Positions 23,013-34,389 of a stretch of DNA of 64,000 bases are shown in pieces. The DNA comes from Harmonia axyridis. Its lineage: Eukaryota; Arthropoda; Insecta; Coleoptera; Coccinellidae. Positions within the stretch are counted from its first letter, which is position 1; each line of letters begins with the position of its first letter. The translations under genes were made by a program, and so were the position numbers. Under the pieces are notes generated by a model. That model was not told the DNA's origin and ran no database searches. It saw nothing but the letters and a program-made list of their open reading frames with translations. Where the stretch lies: assembly GCF_914767665.1 (NCBI RefSeq), contig NC_059502.1, positions 56,836,031-56,900,030 of the forward strand, given 5' to 3'.

Positions 23013-23503
23013 TATTCACGGATTCATTAAGCCAAATGGCTTGGCATTTTTGACTTGATTTTAGATATTTATTGCTTGACTTGATATCAAGCTACTTGAT
23101 ATTACTTGAGCTTGATATGCAAGCGTCGCACGGCATACAATCTCGTGCGTGCTTAGACTAAATAAGGGAATTCCTCGAGCGCCGAGAGACTGAAGCATTC
23201 GCCAGTGTGACTCAATTAGTAGTTTTCTCACATTTCTATGAAATCTATTGGTAAATTTTGGTAGTTTTAGAAATCTTTCCAAACTTGACCAAAATGTCCA
23301 AGGATTTTTTATTAATTTTTTATTGATGTGACACTACACAATGGAACTGCTGAAAATCAAGTAGCTTGATATGATTCAAGTACTTCATGAATCAATACTT
23401 GACTTGAGATTGAAAAACTACTATTTGACTTGAGCTTGACTTGAAATCAAGTCAAGCTCAAGCCAAGTAGCTTGAAATCAAGCCCAGCCGTGAATCCCTA
23501 TAT
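23013..23503. mobile_element. GGGATTCACGG-type inverted-repeat element
   Basis: The right end TCAAGCCCAGCCGTGAATCCC and the degraded left end with ACGGATTCATTAAGCC are inversely related. The interior is dominated by TTGACTTGA/TCAAGTCAA repeats pointing both ways. It is a longer relative of the 210-bp copy at 2398-2607. Confidence 0.5.
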
Positions 23504-24540
23504 TATTGAATCACATCATCAGAACCATAGAATATTCAAAGAGGATATCGGATAGGAAATACCTAATATTTCCGTTATTACAGATTCGATCGAGTTGAGC
23601 TTTTGCGTGCAGATGTCGTATAAATAGCGTCGTCAAAATCATGTAACACTGGGGAGACATACCCGAGGACATACCTATTTACAGTTCTGTGCTCTCCAAA
23701 GGCGCAATTGGGCTTGAATGACGAGCGCTCAAAAGCTCCGACTCCACATTCTCATTTTTTTTTGTTTATTGAGTTTGTAAAGAAATCCAATGTTAATTTG
23801 TAGATGGTTATGCTCTTTGTAATCAACTTAAATTCCATTGCGTGTTGCATTAGAAGTCAGCGTCTTTTGTATCCGAATATAAAGCTGTCCAGCATGTCTG
23901 CTCAGTGCTCATACACATTTTTATAACATTTATTTTATTCCTCTACTCCGAACCTGACCTATGAATATTCCAGGGGATGAATTGAACGAGAACTCAAAAA
24001 TCTACTCGAGCATAGTACCCTGTTATTCAAAAACCAACAAATGCTATTCGTCATAATGATAGCTTGTGTTATATACACTGTAATTAACTGATTATTTGAA
24101 CATAACTGTAAATAAATATTTATTATTGAATTGATTAAAGTCGAAAATTAATATTATGTTAATTCTTCTCGGTGAGATAGTTGCGATGCATCAGCGAGTA
24201 TTTGTTTCATGAGACGGTCAATAGCCTTGGTGCTAGCCGCTGTAGATAAGCTTGAAAGGCCGTATCCGAATAAAAAAATTCCTCTTTTGAATTTACTGAT
24301 TACAACACATTTCATTCTATTCTCACCGGCAATACCCTTTGGCCGATTTCAGCTATGTTTTTTTTAAACCTAACTTGATTCTTCGGGAATGAGTTCTACT
24401 TAGTTACTTCCTTTCTTACTTACTTAGTTACTTCGTTTTCTGTTTTATGCAGGGCTAACAAAAAGAATGAAAATTATCTCGACGTAGTTTGTAGTTTATT
24501 TCTCTTGAACCCTTTGTCCTATTTTCTGGCTTCTGTAGTA
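23504..24540. other. no recognisable feature
   Basis: Mixed spacer. A TTACTTACTTAGTTACTT stretch at about 24413-24432 is low complexity. Nothing else is supported. Confidence 0.3.
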
Positions 24541-24633
24541 GACTCTGTTTTTTGTTGTTTTCTACCAAGTGTTGCTCATCTCAACACTTTTCAACGTACT
24601 GATGAGGACCGAAAGCTAGAAACATCAACGGTC
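24541..24633 (+). ncRNA. hammerhead-like repeat, degenerate copy
   Basis: It shares with 31141-31243 the run GACTCTGTTT, a GTGTTGCTCATC hairpin and then the core CTGATGA (24599-24605), GAAA (24619-24622) and GTC (24631-24633). Here the would-be stem II strands GGAC and GCTA pair poorly, so this copy is probably inactive. It belongs to a retroelement-like repeat rather than a host gene. Confidence 0.4.
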
Positions 24634-24949
24634 TGAGGTTAGCGCTGCTTCTTGAGGGGAGGATCCTTAAAATTTTTCTTTGATTATATTTGCAACTGCA
24701 TTAATCAACATGAGGTAACCATCAGAACTGAGTCTGTATTTTTGTTCAATAATCTGCAGAAATAAGATTTTTTCAAGAAAACTTCTGAACTGCACGATAG
24801 CAATATATGGTTTTAAAATATTGTCAACAACTGAACTGACTAAAGGTAGGGTAGCATACAATATTTCATGAAATTTACAATATCCTTAGTCTTTTGCCAG
24901 GTGTGTACTTGCATTAAGAATGTGTGTAATGGATTGTCCCGAGGATTGT

Positions 24950-25260
24950 CCCAATAAAAGGTTTCAATCTGAATAGCCCGCTATCTGGGCAAGTGGTCAC
25001 ATGTGATGTACTACCCAGCTGTCATCTTTTGACATTTGACAAGTAAAACTATGCAATTACATACGATGAATTGAACGATACACGCTACAACAAAGAATTG
25101 AAACTTCTTGAAATTCACTAAAATAATTTGCGAAAGTTTTGCAGTCATAGTTCGGAAAGATAAAGCAGTTTTGGGTCATCGTGAAGCACTTTTTAGGCCG
25201 ACAATAGTAAAACTTGTGGAAAAATTTGAGATGTTGTGACAAGTTAGTGATGTAATGAAT
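24950..25260 (+). pseudogene. decayed mariner-like 5' end and N-terminus
   Basis: It begins AATAAAAGGTTTCAATCTGA, the family terminus seen at 5250 and 32056. A block containing TGTCATCTTTTGACATTTGA follows, then a frame-broken N-terminal transposase segment ending with the TTTTGGGTCATCGTGAAGCA signature shared with 5040-5080 and 42790-42820. No intact frame. Confidence 0.5.
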
Positions 25261-26641
25261 CGAAATCTTATTTCAGTATAGTATGAAACCCGAAACATGG
25301 ATGTCAACAGTAAATTATATGTTTTTATTGAAATTGTGAAACGTATAGTCAAGTGTTTTATTTCTTCTATCAATATTGAAAATCGATTATTTGAAAAGCC
25401 CACTTAAGAGGGAGCACCACCACGTGGTTGTTCCATTCAAAACGAAATAAGATAAATTTCTTCTTACAAATCACCGATTTTTATGGGGTTTTGAAATAAT
25501 ATCCTTAAACAATAATCTACATGAAACAAAATAAATATTTTTATTTGCGAATGAAAAAAAGTTTGGTAACGCAAAGAAATTGATGATATGTAGGTACTTT
25601 ACACAAAGCACCGATATATTTTTAAATAATCGTGAAAAAACCTACCAAAAATCATTACAAAAGAGGTTCGTGAAAGTCGTCGTACAGTGCTGCCCTCTAC
25701 TTATTTGCTTCGAAAAAAGAAAAAAGATATGAAGTGAATGTACAACTTCGTAAACCGTACAAAGTTTGGCCATCGCAGGAGCGCCAGAGAGGAAATGAAT
25801 GGGTACCTAATGTTTTACTGATATGCGAAAAGCCATTTTAAAGGAATTCTCTATTGTTGAAGATAATCAAAATCATTGAATTTGCACTATCTGTAATAAC
25901 ATCAAATGAGGAGAAGTTCTCATTTTGTTACAGTTGCGTAGATCTAAATGAAATTATCACGTCGAACTGGATGTGAGTCCATAGAACTTGAATTCAGTCT
26001 TTTTCTCCGCATTTTCTGTCGTCCATCGAACCAAACTGAGGTTTTACCTCAGAACATTGTCGTGCAGTATCATCTCGTGAAGAGTCTCTTGGCAGTATTT
26101 CGATGCGCGCAGGCAGATCTTGACATGGTTTTCCCCTTTGATAAGAATATTTACGGAATTTTCAGTATGAAGCGACATTCACAATTAATCGTGTGTAAGA
26201 TTTTGGTGCATGACCGTCCGTAGAAGCAGGTAATGCAGATGTAGATGACGTAGAGATGTTTTGATTCGATCCTTCTGATTAAGTTTCGGAAAATAAATGT
26301 TCAATGAAGAAAAATATACCGAATTATATATTCTTTTAAAATATATTATTTTAGTATATTGAATAAAAATGGAGAGCACCGTCGTGAGGTCAGAAGTTTT
26401 TCAAATTCGTGTTCATGTTAATTTTTCACGAAATTTCGCATGCGTTTTCCAACAATGGTTACAATCAGAAAAACGTGAATATTTTTCTTGATAAAATTTA
26501 AATACGTTTCGGACAACCAAGTTTATCGAGGAACTTCATATATCTACCTACAGGATGTTCCATCATTGACGCGACGCTCTATTACAGTTAAGCGCTGAAA
26601 TTTTGAAAATTCATTAGGCTCCATTCTCCAAATTGTTAGGA
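25261..26641. other. spacer, little recognised
   Basis: A block near 25405-25435 (TTAAGAGGGA...CACGTGG) resembles part of the repeat pair at 36406-36520 and 59880-60000. The 91-codon frame at 25948 is unrecognised. A single TACAGGATGTTCC end at 26551 suggests another truncated foldback. Confidence 0.35.
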
Positions 26642-27380
26642 AATACAATGGATGTCACAAAAAAGTGTAAATGACCAAACATATGTTTTTTTTATGGAGT
26701 TGTTTTTTATTGAATTTTCTGATTGCATGGAATTAATGAACCCAAGTTTGTTGGAACTTGCTATAACTTATCGTTTCTGAGATATTTCAGTTTTTCATTC
26801 AATTGGAGAGTCTCCGGAAAACCTAATAACTTCAGAATGAATGGAAATATTTCAATGAGATTTTGAAAGTAAATCCTACAAGAACTGAGGTACGACTTAC
26901 TTTGATAATCATTTAAAACTCTATTGGGTGTTGAAAATAAAACGATTCATTGATGAATCGGTTTATTCCAAATGGCACACCATAAATTTGGTAGAGGATT
27001 TTCTAATGAATGAAAAGCATACAGGATGTGCTATTTAGAATAAGCCCGATATTAACGTTTAAATAAGTCACCAATGAATTGTTTGATTTTGAACACTCAG
27101 TAGAGGTCTCAATGATAATCGGAAAGCCAGTTCTTACCTCCGTTCTTCTCGTATTCACTTTGAAAATTTCATTTGAATAAATTCATTCATTTTTGGGGGT
27201 AATTAGGTTATTCCGAAAATCCTCCAATTCATACAAATTGAAATATCTAAAAAATAGTAAGTTTTAAGCATATGAAACTTCCAACAAACTTAAGTTAATT
27301 CATTCAATGAAAAACAGGATGTTCCAAAAAAAACATATGTTTGGTCATTACACTTTTTTGGTGCACCCTGTGTATTTTCA
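26642..27380. mobile_element. foldback element, about 740 bp
   Basis: The outer blocks CAAAAAAGTGTAAATGACC (left) and GGTCATTACACTTTTTTGG (right) are complementary. The two halves mirror each other through blocks such as TTGTTGGAACTTG / AAACTTCCAACAA to a centre near 26965 (ATTCATTGATGAAT). Almost the whole element is arms. No coding frame. Confidence 0.65.
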
Positions 27381-27732
27381 AACAAAATTAGAATCTAGCA
27401 CAAATGAAGTCTAATGATGTGTGTTGTGTGGGTAGATAATTTCTGCTCATAATAAAGCTTTGTGGAATGACCAGTATAATTACAAAATTTATTATTTGAT
27501 TCTCTTAAAATTTTGCCTTAGTTATCCGTTTTATCATTTTTCTACTGATTTTTAAATTTCAGGTCGATAATTTTTTTTTTCCAATTTTAATAAATTATGT
27601 ATGTATTCAGAAAAAAAACTTTCATTTTCGGTCGAGAGTTCTTGTATACACGACGGTTGACCGGGTAGACTAATATCATATTCATCAATTAGTTGAATCC
27701 AATGATTAAGAACCATTTCTTTTCTTGGGAAC

Positions 27733-27948
27733 TAACGAGCGTTCATTTAAATTCGTGGTCAAGAGTGCTGTGATAAAATTATAGTGGCTTTTCTGTGATT
27801 ACAAGCAGCGCTCAGCTTGTATCATATCACTAACATTTATTTACATACTTCGAATCTGGTACAAGCTAAGCGTCACTTGTGACCAAAGAATATCAATTCT
27901 AATTTCTCCATAGTACTCTTGATCACGATTTTGAATGAACGCTCGTTA
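27733..27948. mobile_element. MITE, 216 bp, TAACGAGCG termini
   Basis: The left end TAACGAGCGTTCATTTAAAT is matched inversely by TTTTGAATGAACGCTCGTTA on the right. The complementarity continues inward (GTGGTCAAGAGT / ACTCTTGATCAC) for about 45 bases. TA-rich flanks fit insertion at TA. Confidence 0.7.
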
Positions 27949-28083
27949 TAACAGCTAATAACCTGAAATTTTATACAGAAATGTGTTCTTTTTCTACTTA
28001 ATCGATTTTCCTGGTTCCAGAATATAAATTTTGCAAAATCAAGGAATCAAATTTCGAAAAATTATATCTACCGAAACTGACTG

Positions 28084-28450
28084 TACAGGGTGGGCAAATT
28101 TCGATGTTTTAGCAATGCAACTTTTAAATCAGAGGACAGCCAAAATCTTATACCTCATTCTCGTTCTATTTTTCTGAGAAAATAACAAGAGTAGTATTCA
28201 TTTTTGGCCACATTATTTTGTTTTCGAGTTATGAGCGAAAAATATAAAAATAGCGATATCGAAAAAAAATTATATCTGCGTTAATACTGATAATAGTGCT
28301 CTGAATTTAATACATTATAAAGGCACTTTTTACCGTAGAATCCAGTTGCATGCTAGTATTTTGATAGGATTTTTAATTAGAAAGGTATGACCCAAATTTA
28401 TGTTTTTTTTTTTAAATAGGGGCACTAGATTTCTGTGACGTTTTTTGAGA
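28084..28450 (+). repeat. single arm of the TACAGGGTGGGC foldback family
   Basis: Starts TACAGGGTGGGCAAATTTCG and is closely similar to the left arm of 32250-33815 for about 360 bases (shared GTAGTATTCATTTTTGG and GCGATATCGAAAAA blocks). The opposite arm is missing, so this is a truncated copy. Confidence 0.7.
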
Positions 28451-30134
28451 GCTTAATGCTTACTGTTTTAAAAAATGGTTGGTTGCTATGGAAATGTATA
28501 TGTCCATAATAAGTATAGTTTGACAACTTATGAAATTTCTGTCAGGTTTGTGGAAAATATCGGATATATTTATATGATGGACAGTGATAGTGACTAAGAA
28601 GTACTTACTCTTCAGAAATAAGGGAGGTGGCAAAAAATATTGAATATCAAAAATGTCGTTGTGTTGTGTTATTCCCATTGAGAATAATCATTTTGCAGCC
28701 TAGGCAGGAAAGTCCCTCCTTTGCTGTCTAGATACGAAAAGTAATACTTTGCTGATTGATATGTGTCTGCAAAATTAATATTTGCTGTCAAGCGGAAGAA
28801 AAAGTAATTCATCATTGACAAAGCAACACTTTTCCTCCTGACGAAAAGTAGAACTTTTAGAAGATCTTGTCAGTCAAAACCGAGGTCAAAACATGATGTT
28901 ATTGTACGTTTGAAAAAAAATTTACTTGTTTTGACACCAGCGGCAATCGGAAGAAGGATATGTAGCCGACTCACCGTAAAGCAATTTCTTGGTTAGGAAT
29001 CTTCAAATGGGGGAATTGATAATGAACGTAGATTGCTCGCAACGCAACGATGGATATGATATGGCGCTAACTGTTTGAAAAATGAGCGACTGCTGGAAGA
29101 AAGAACGCGAGGAGAGCAAATGGTAGCCGCACTCCGCTCGGAATAACCAGAAGTTGTTTTATATCTCGTTCTTTTTTTTTTCCGTTCGCAATGGCTCATT
29201 GTCGAGCCAATCTACGATATTGCCGGCTAACTGTAAGCGGGTTCGAAGAAGGCAGGTTTTTCCTGTGTAAACTAAAATGTACGCTGTAAATTATTTAACA
29301 TGATTTTCCTCGTTATGGAATGGACTTATCGGCCGCCACCGTTTTTCGAATAAATTCTGTGGTTAAATGCAGAACATCCGCTTAACCTTGATCTTTCTAT
29401 GATTTGTGGCGACAAAAAGAAATTAGTCATAATGTCTAGCAGAAATTGTCGTCACAATACTTAATATAAATTTACCTGCATAAGTGTAATAATGGTCTTT
29501 CGTGGTACTTGTGCATTCAACTTTCTCATTCATAGGGTTCTCAGAAAGATACAATAGAGAATATCTTTCCCCTACCCTAATTAGTGTGCATGGCATCATG
29601 ATACCATTGCAAAGGCATACAACTTGGAGAATAAGTAAAGGAAGAAGAAATTCACGATGTTCAATATGATTTTATGTTTATAACCCAGGTATAAAATTGG
29701 GAAAAGGATAGTTCAGTAGAGTAAGTTATGAGGTGATGATGACCAGTTGAGTGTTCAAGGATGATTCCAGGTGCTGTACCACAATAAATTTCCCGTCTGT
29801 TGCCCATCAGTGTTTTAGTTATCTCCACGAAAACGCGATACCCCAAAGATTCTTGATAAAAAAACATCAATCTTGATGTGATATTGATTTAAATTCGTAA
29901 CATTCTATTTTCGTTTGGAAGAAATATTATTATTACAAATTTTACTTGAATGGTTTTTTGAATGCATTCATTGCAATTACATCGCCGGCAAAATTATTGT
30001 CACATTTATAAATAGAGAATATTGGGGGAATTCGAATAAATGGGTGAAAGGGGGGTATGACGGACCCCGTCGGAACCCCTGGCTACAGCCTTGATCTGAA
30101 AAACCGCAATTCCATATCTATCACCGCTACATAT
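28451..30134. other. spacer with a locally GC-richer stretch
   Basis: About 28930-29240 is richer in CG than its surroundings and could be a promoter or non-coding exon, but no splice pair or start supports this. The rest is unremarkable. Frames at 28460, 28993 and 29661 have no recognised content. Confidence 0.3.
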
Positions 30135-30680
30135 TTACAGGGTGTTTTTCGAAAATGTTTATTTTCGAAATATTTCTGTAACATTTTTTCTTTTGAAATT
30201 TTTTCATATTTTTTTTCCACCCCGTACATTTTCACATATTTCGATATAGCTGAAAATAACCATTCCAAAAATGTAGCATAGTTGATATTTTTCTGAAGTA
30301 ATGTTCGAAGTCCCAACAAGTGGCCGGATGGCCTAACCTCTATGGTGAAGATTATATCTTTTAATGTTCTCCAAAAGTATAAGTCCATGGGCGTTATGTC
30401 AGGTGATCTAGCCGGTCAAGTCGAACATGACTTCAGCAAAATATCAAGTATGCTATATTTTTGAGATGGTAATTTTCAGCTATATCGAAATATGTGAAAA
30501 TGTACGGGGTGGAAAAAAATATCATAGGGATATCTAATGAAATATCATTTTGCGGAAAATTCAATTAACGTTATTGAATTCTACGTAATAAGTTGCTATA
30601 AGACAGTTTTTACAGAAATTACAAATTTTCAACAGAAAAAATGTTACAGAAAATGAACATTTTCGAAAAACAATCTATAA
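30135..30680. mobile_element. foldback element around a transposase scrap
   Basis: The ends TTTACAGGGTGTTTTTCGAA and the inverse TTCGAAAAACAATCTATAA match. The inner blocks GTACATTTTCACATATTTCG / CGAAATATGTGAAAATGTAC are exact complements. The central 100 bases read, on the minus strand, as a broken DDE transposase piece near TGWPARSPDIT. It may be a deletion derivative with long terminal repeats. Confidence 0.6.
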
Positions 30681-31047
30681 CTAAATAACGGAAATAGCTA
30701 TTGAGTTGCGGTTTTCGCCAATGAGTTTCTCATGAAACCGACATCAGTGTTGATCTATCTTGTATAGAACTTCCCATTCAAAAGTGTCCAATTTGGTCAC
30801 CATGTAGGTACATCTTAAGCGAAGCGTTTTTTAAAAGGAGGTTTAACATTGACATTGAAACAAACGAGTATATCATCAGCCTAAGGGCCGCCACGGCTAC
30901 GGTTTTAGAACCATATCCCTAAAGAAAATAGTCTGAAGTTCTGAGTAATGGGTTGGAAATTAATCAATTCAAATCATGAAGATGCTTTACTTGAATATTC
31001 AGAGCCTCGAATGTGACAATTCTGCTTTTCAATAAATTGGTGTCATC

Positions 31048-31208
31048 GGTGAAAAAGTGTTAGGATGAGCAACACTTGAAAGAAACAACAAACAAACAGA
31101 GTCAACAACAGAAGCCAGCAGTCCATTTGTGGTTTCAGCAGGCTTCTGTTGTTGACTCTGTTTGTTTGTTGTTTCTTCAAGTGTTGCTCATCCTAACACT
31201 TTTTCACC
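31048..31208. repeat. long near-perfect hairpin, about 68-bp arms
   Basis: The left arm (GGTGAAAAAGTGTTAGGATG onwards) and the right arm (ending CATCCTAACACTTTTTCACC) are complementary over about 68 bases with one indel and a 24-base loop. The right arm is the 5' part of the hammerhead-like repeat, so this is an inverted partial duplication of that repeat. Confidence 0.8.
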
Positions 31209-31243
31209 GTACTGATGAGGGCCGATAGCCCGAAATACCTGTC
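31209..31243 (+). ncRNA. hammerhead-ribozyme-like core with intact stem II
   Basis: The conserved core elements occur in order with legal spacing: CTGATGA (31212-31218), stem II GGGC/GCCC closing loop CGATA (31219-31231), GAAA (31232-31235), a one-pair stem III with ACCT loop, then the cleavage-type triplet GTC (31241-31243). Stem I can form only about two pairs (TA with TA), so activity is uncertain. Minimal type I hammerheads with tiny stem III are known from Penelope-like retroelements; the link to such an element here is inference. Confidence 0.45.
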
Positions 31244-31680
31244 TAAAATTGAAGAAATCACTGAATATGATTTTGCTATAAAATCCGTATCATTTTGATG
31301 CGTTTCAAGGATCCAATCAGAATCAGCGAAGATACGACATTGCTGGTGTCTTAAAATCCAATAATTTATGCAAAATACGGTGCAATGTCGTTTGTAGTAT
31401 ACCTCATTTCCAAGATCGAAGAGGAATTGACAAACCTTGATTTTCGTCAACACTAAGGGCTACAGCAACAATATTGTCAGTTGTTCTTGAGTGAAGTACA
31501 CGGTTTCTATTCTTCACATAATTAATTTGTCTCAACGGCTCAAGTTTTTCCACCAGTTTCACTATTTCTGGCCGAGAAGGTGCTTTATGTCGACCTTAAA
31601 GTGCTTTAGTTTTTGGGAACTGTGACTGCAAAATTTTAACTAATTTTTTAGAAAATGATGGATTTTAGCGTCTGTGTAAA

Positions 31681-31912
31681 TAGCATCTAGGTAAATAGTC
31701 TGTTGGTGTACAGACAAATTTTCAATTCTGGAAAAAGTACCTCCGTGATCGGGGCTCGAACCCGCAACCTCCGAATCACTAGTCGGTGGCTCAGTGGTTA
31801 GAGCGCTGGACTAGTGATTCGAAGGTTGCGGGTTCGAGTCCCGCTGGAGGAGGTACTTTTTCCAGAATTGAAAATTTGTCTGAACGACAACAAAATATTT
31901 ACCTAGATTCTA
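31681..31912. repeat. palindrome of two inverted tRNA-like SINE heads
   Basis: The right half contains a tRNA-like segment (GGTGGCTCAGTGGTTAGAGC as A-box region, B box GGTTCGAGTCCCG) followed by GGTACTTTTTCCAGAATTG. The left half is its inverse starting from the anticodon-loop region. The flanks TCTAGGTAAATA / TATTTACCTAGA extend the palindrome to about 230 bp. The cloverleaf is imperfect, so it is a SINE-derived structure and not a functional tRNA gene. Confidence 0.7.
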
Positions 31913-32249
31913 ATTTTTTAGGCTGATTAAATGAATAAATAAATTTCAATGGATTGCTGCAGCGTATATCATTCTATTTTCAGGAATAACGTAGTTTCAA
32001 CTTGTTAAATATCAAAAGATAACAGCTTCAAAAGTGACAGCTTTTCAGGTAACGGGCTATTCAAAATGGAACCTCTTATTGGGGAAACGTTTATTATTCC
32101 GGAACCATTGAAGTTCCAATACATTTTGGAGAGTTATCGGGTATCGGCTGGTTGGACATAGGACATAATACTGATCTCCAATTTTTCGAGCCCTCGAATT
32201 AGAAGGCAAAAACTTGCCAAAGCATCGAAAACAAGTCTAGAGCTTTGTG

Positions 32250-33815
32250 TACAGGGTGGGCAAATTTCGATGTTTTAGCACTACAACTTTTAAACCAGAG
32301 GAGATAGACAAAATCTGATACCCCATTCTCTGTTTCTTTTTCTGAGAAACTCACAAGGGTAGTATTCATTTTTGGACAACTTCTTTTGTTTTCGAGTTAT
32401 AAGCGAAAATTGAAAAAATGGCGATATCGAAAAACATTTATATCTCCGCTAATACTGATGATAGAGCTCTGAAATTAAAACATAATAGAGGCACTTTTTT
32501 ACGAAGAATCCAGTGGCGTGCTTATATTCTCAAAAGGGTTTTTAATTACGAAGGTATGACCCAAAGTTATGTTTTTTCAAATGGAAACACTAGATTTATG
32601 TGCCATTTCTTGAAAGCTTAATTTTTCCTGTTTTCAAAAATAGTTAATATCGTATGATTAGTATCAATATAGATAATAGAAAATGGTTAAAAACCTTTTT
32701 TCACCTAAGAATCTCAATATTTATATGGTTTCAACTGTTGATGAGCACAAAACAATTGCGCTTTCTATGACAAGAGCAGTGTCATTCCGTAGATCTGATT
32801 ATTTCTATGCTTTTCACTAATTTCTACAAAATTCGAATCTAGATATGTTTTTTAAACTTTTTATCTAAAAATTGATTCGGAAATAACGAAAAGATCCATA
32901 AGATCGAATGTTTCAATCGATAGATTTGTATTGGGATGGATGTATCAGAAGATTATTTACATATGTCTCCAGAATGAATACGCACAAGTACCAATCCATT
33001 TTAAATAGCATATGAAACAACGCATATATGATTGAACTCCACAATTTAATTACGAAGGGAACAAACAAGAAATAATATTTAACCTAATAATGACAACAAT
33101 TGCACAATGCACAGTCGACATCTCTTCTCGATATTTCGCACCGAATTCAATAGATGAATATTTGAAACTGTTTTCAAGCTACCTAGGAAATTTTCTCCGA
33201 GTTCATTTTAGAAACTATTTTTATAAAATAAATCTAGATTCGAATTTTGTAGAAATTAGTGAAAAGCATAGAAATAATCAGATTGACGGAATGACAATGC
33301 TCTTGTTATAGAATGCTCAATTTTTCTGTGCTCATCAACAGTTGAAACCATAGAAATATTGAGACTCTTATAGGTAAAAAAAGGTTTTTGACCATTTTCT
33401 ATTATTTATATTGATACGAATCATACGATGTTATATATTTTTGGCATCAGGAAAAATTAAGCTTTCAAAAAATGGCACAGAAATCTAGAAAAACATAACT
33501 TTGGGTCAAAGCTACGTAATTAAAAACCTTTTTGAAAAGATGAGCAAGCCACTGGATTCTACGTAAAAAAGTGCCTGTATAATGTTTTAATTTCAGAGCT
33601 CTATCATCAGTATTAACGAAGATATTAATGTTTCTCGATATCGCCATTTTTCCAATTTTCGCTTATAACTAGAAAACAAAAGAAGTTGACCAAAAATGAA
33701 TACTACCCTTGTTAGTTTCTCAGAAAAAGAGACCGAGAAGGGGTTATCAGATTTTGTCTATCTCCTCTGGTTCAAAAGTTTTAGTGCTAAAACATCGAAA
33801 TTTGCCCACCCTGTA
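32250..33815. mobile_element. 1.57-kb foldback element with ~600-bp arms
   Basis: It starts TACAGGGTGGGCAAATTTCG and ends CGAAATTTGCCCACCCTGTA. The arms 32250-32850 and 33225-33815 are inverted copies throughout, for example CTACAAAATTCGAATCTAGA / TCTAGATTCGAATTTTGTAG at the inner ends. The spacer is about 375 bp. The frames at 32418 (+) and 33465 (-) are the same repeat read from each arm, not genes. Truncated copies lie at 28084-28450 and 49850-50145. Confidence 0.85.
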
Positions 33816-34389
33816 CTTTTCAGACCGTTTAGAAATGCACGTGTCATCTCAATTCGAAATTCCCGCCTAAACGCACTCTAATTATCTCCCGTACGAAGAC
33901 GCAATGAACCGTAATGTAAAATTCGCAGCGATTTTCATCGGATATGTGCGAGTCTGGTCATTAGTCTCAGTTCCTCCCATGTTGACTCAAAACGCATAGG
34001 CGTTCATCGGGGATAAGAAAATTCCATCTTCCGAGCCGTCAACTGTACGGAACCCAGGCAGGAGTTCTCGTTGACTAACCGTACACTGAACTGGTGCCGC
34101 GAAGACATCTTTTCCGCGAATCGCTAAAAACGGTAGCTTCTTCGGGTTCTTCGTATACGAGAAAATTGAAAAAAAAAATATATAAATTCGCCGTCTGCTC
34201 GAAATTTTCGTACGAGGCGAACGAAAGCTCGAATATGAGACGTCGCGATGTGAGTTATGGTTCTTCTCTATCGCACCATCATCTGCGTACCGGATTCGTT
34301 CAAAAAGGATAAGTGCAGAAGGAGGAGGTAATTTATGTGAATTTATCGCTATTGAATTATATATTCATTATTAAACTACTTTTGAGCAA
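33816..34389 (+). promoter_or_regulatory. possible promoter or 5' exon, moderately GC-rich
   Basis: Sequence composition rises in GC and CG dinucleotides between about 33840 and 34330. A TCAGTT initiator-like site lies near 33968, and a donor-like GAGGAGGTAATT near 34325-34336. The 72-codon frame from 34094 has no conserved content. It might be a distal first exon of WDR47 or of an unrecognised gene; support is compositional only. Confidence 0.2.

Larger units (their letters stand above)
30880..32080 (-). pseudogene. decayed mariner-like copy, interrupted
   Basis: Minus-strand pieces recognisable as the same family as 39440-39985 include a FADSDWILETHQNDTDF segment (31270-31345) and the N-terminal region near 31560-31640. 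The element terminus lies at 32056-32080 (inverse of AATAAGAGGTTCCATTTTGA). It is interrupted by a hairpin (31048-31208) and by a tRNA-like palindrome (31681-31912). Confidence 0.5.

Noticed and set aside
31796..31862. tRNA gene at the centre of the palindrome
   Set aside because: The cloverleaf is incomplete and the element is an inverted SINE structure.
32418..33647. Frames of 60-73 codons at 32418 (+), 33090 (+) and 33465 (-)
   Set aside because: They are readings of the two arms or spacer of one foldback element.
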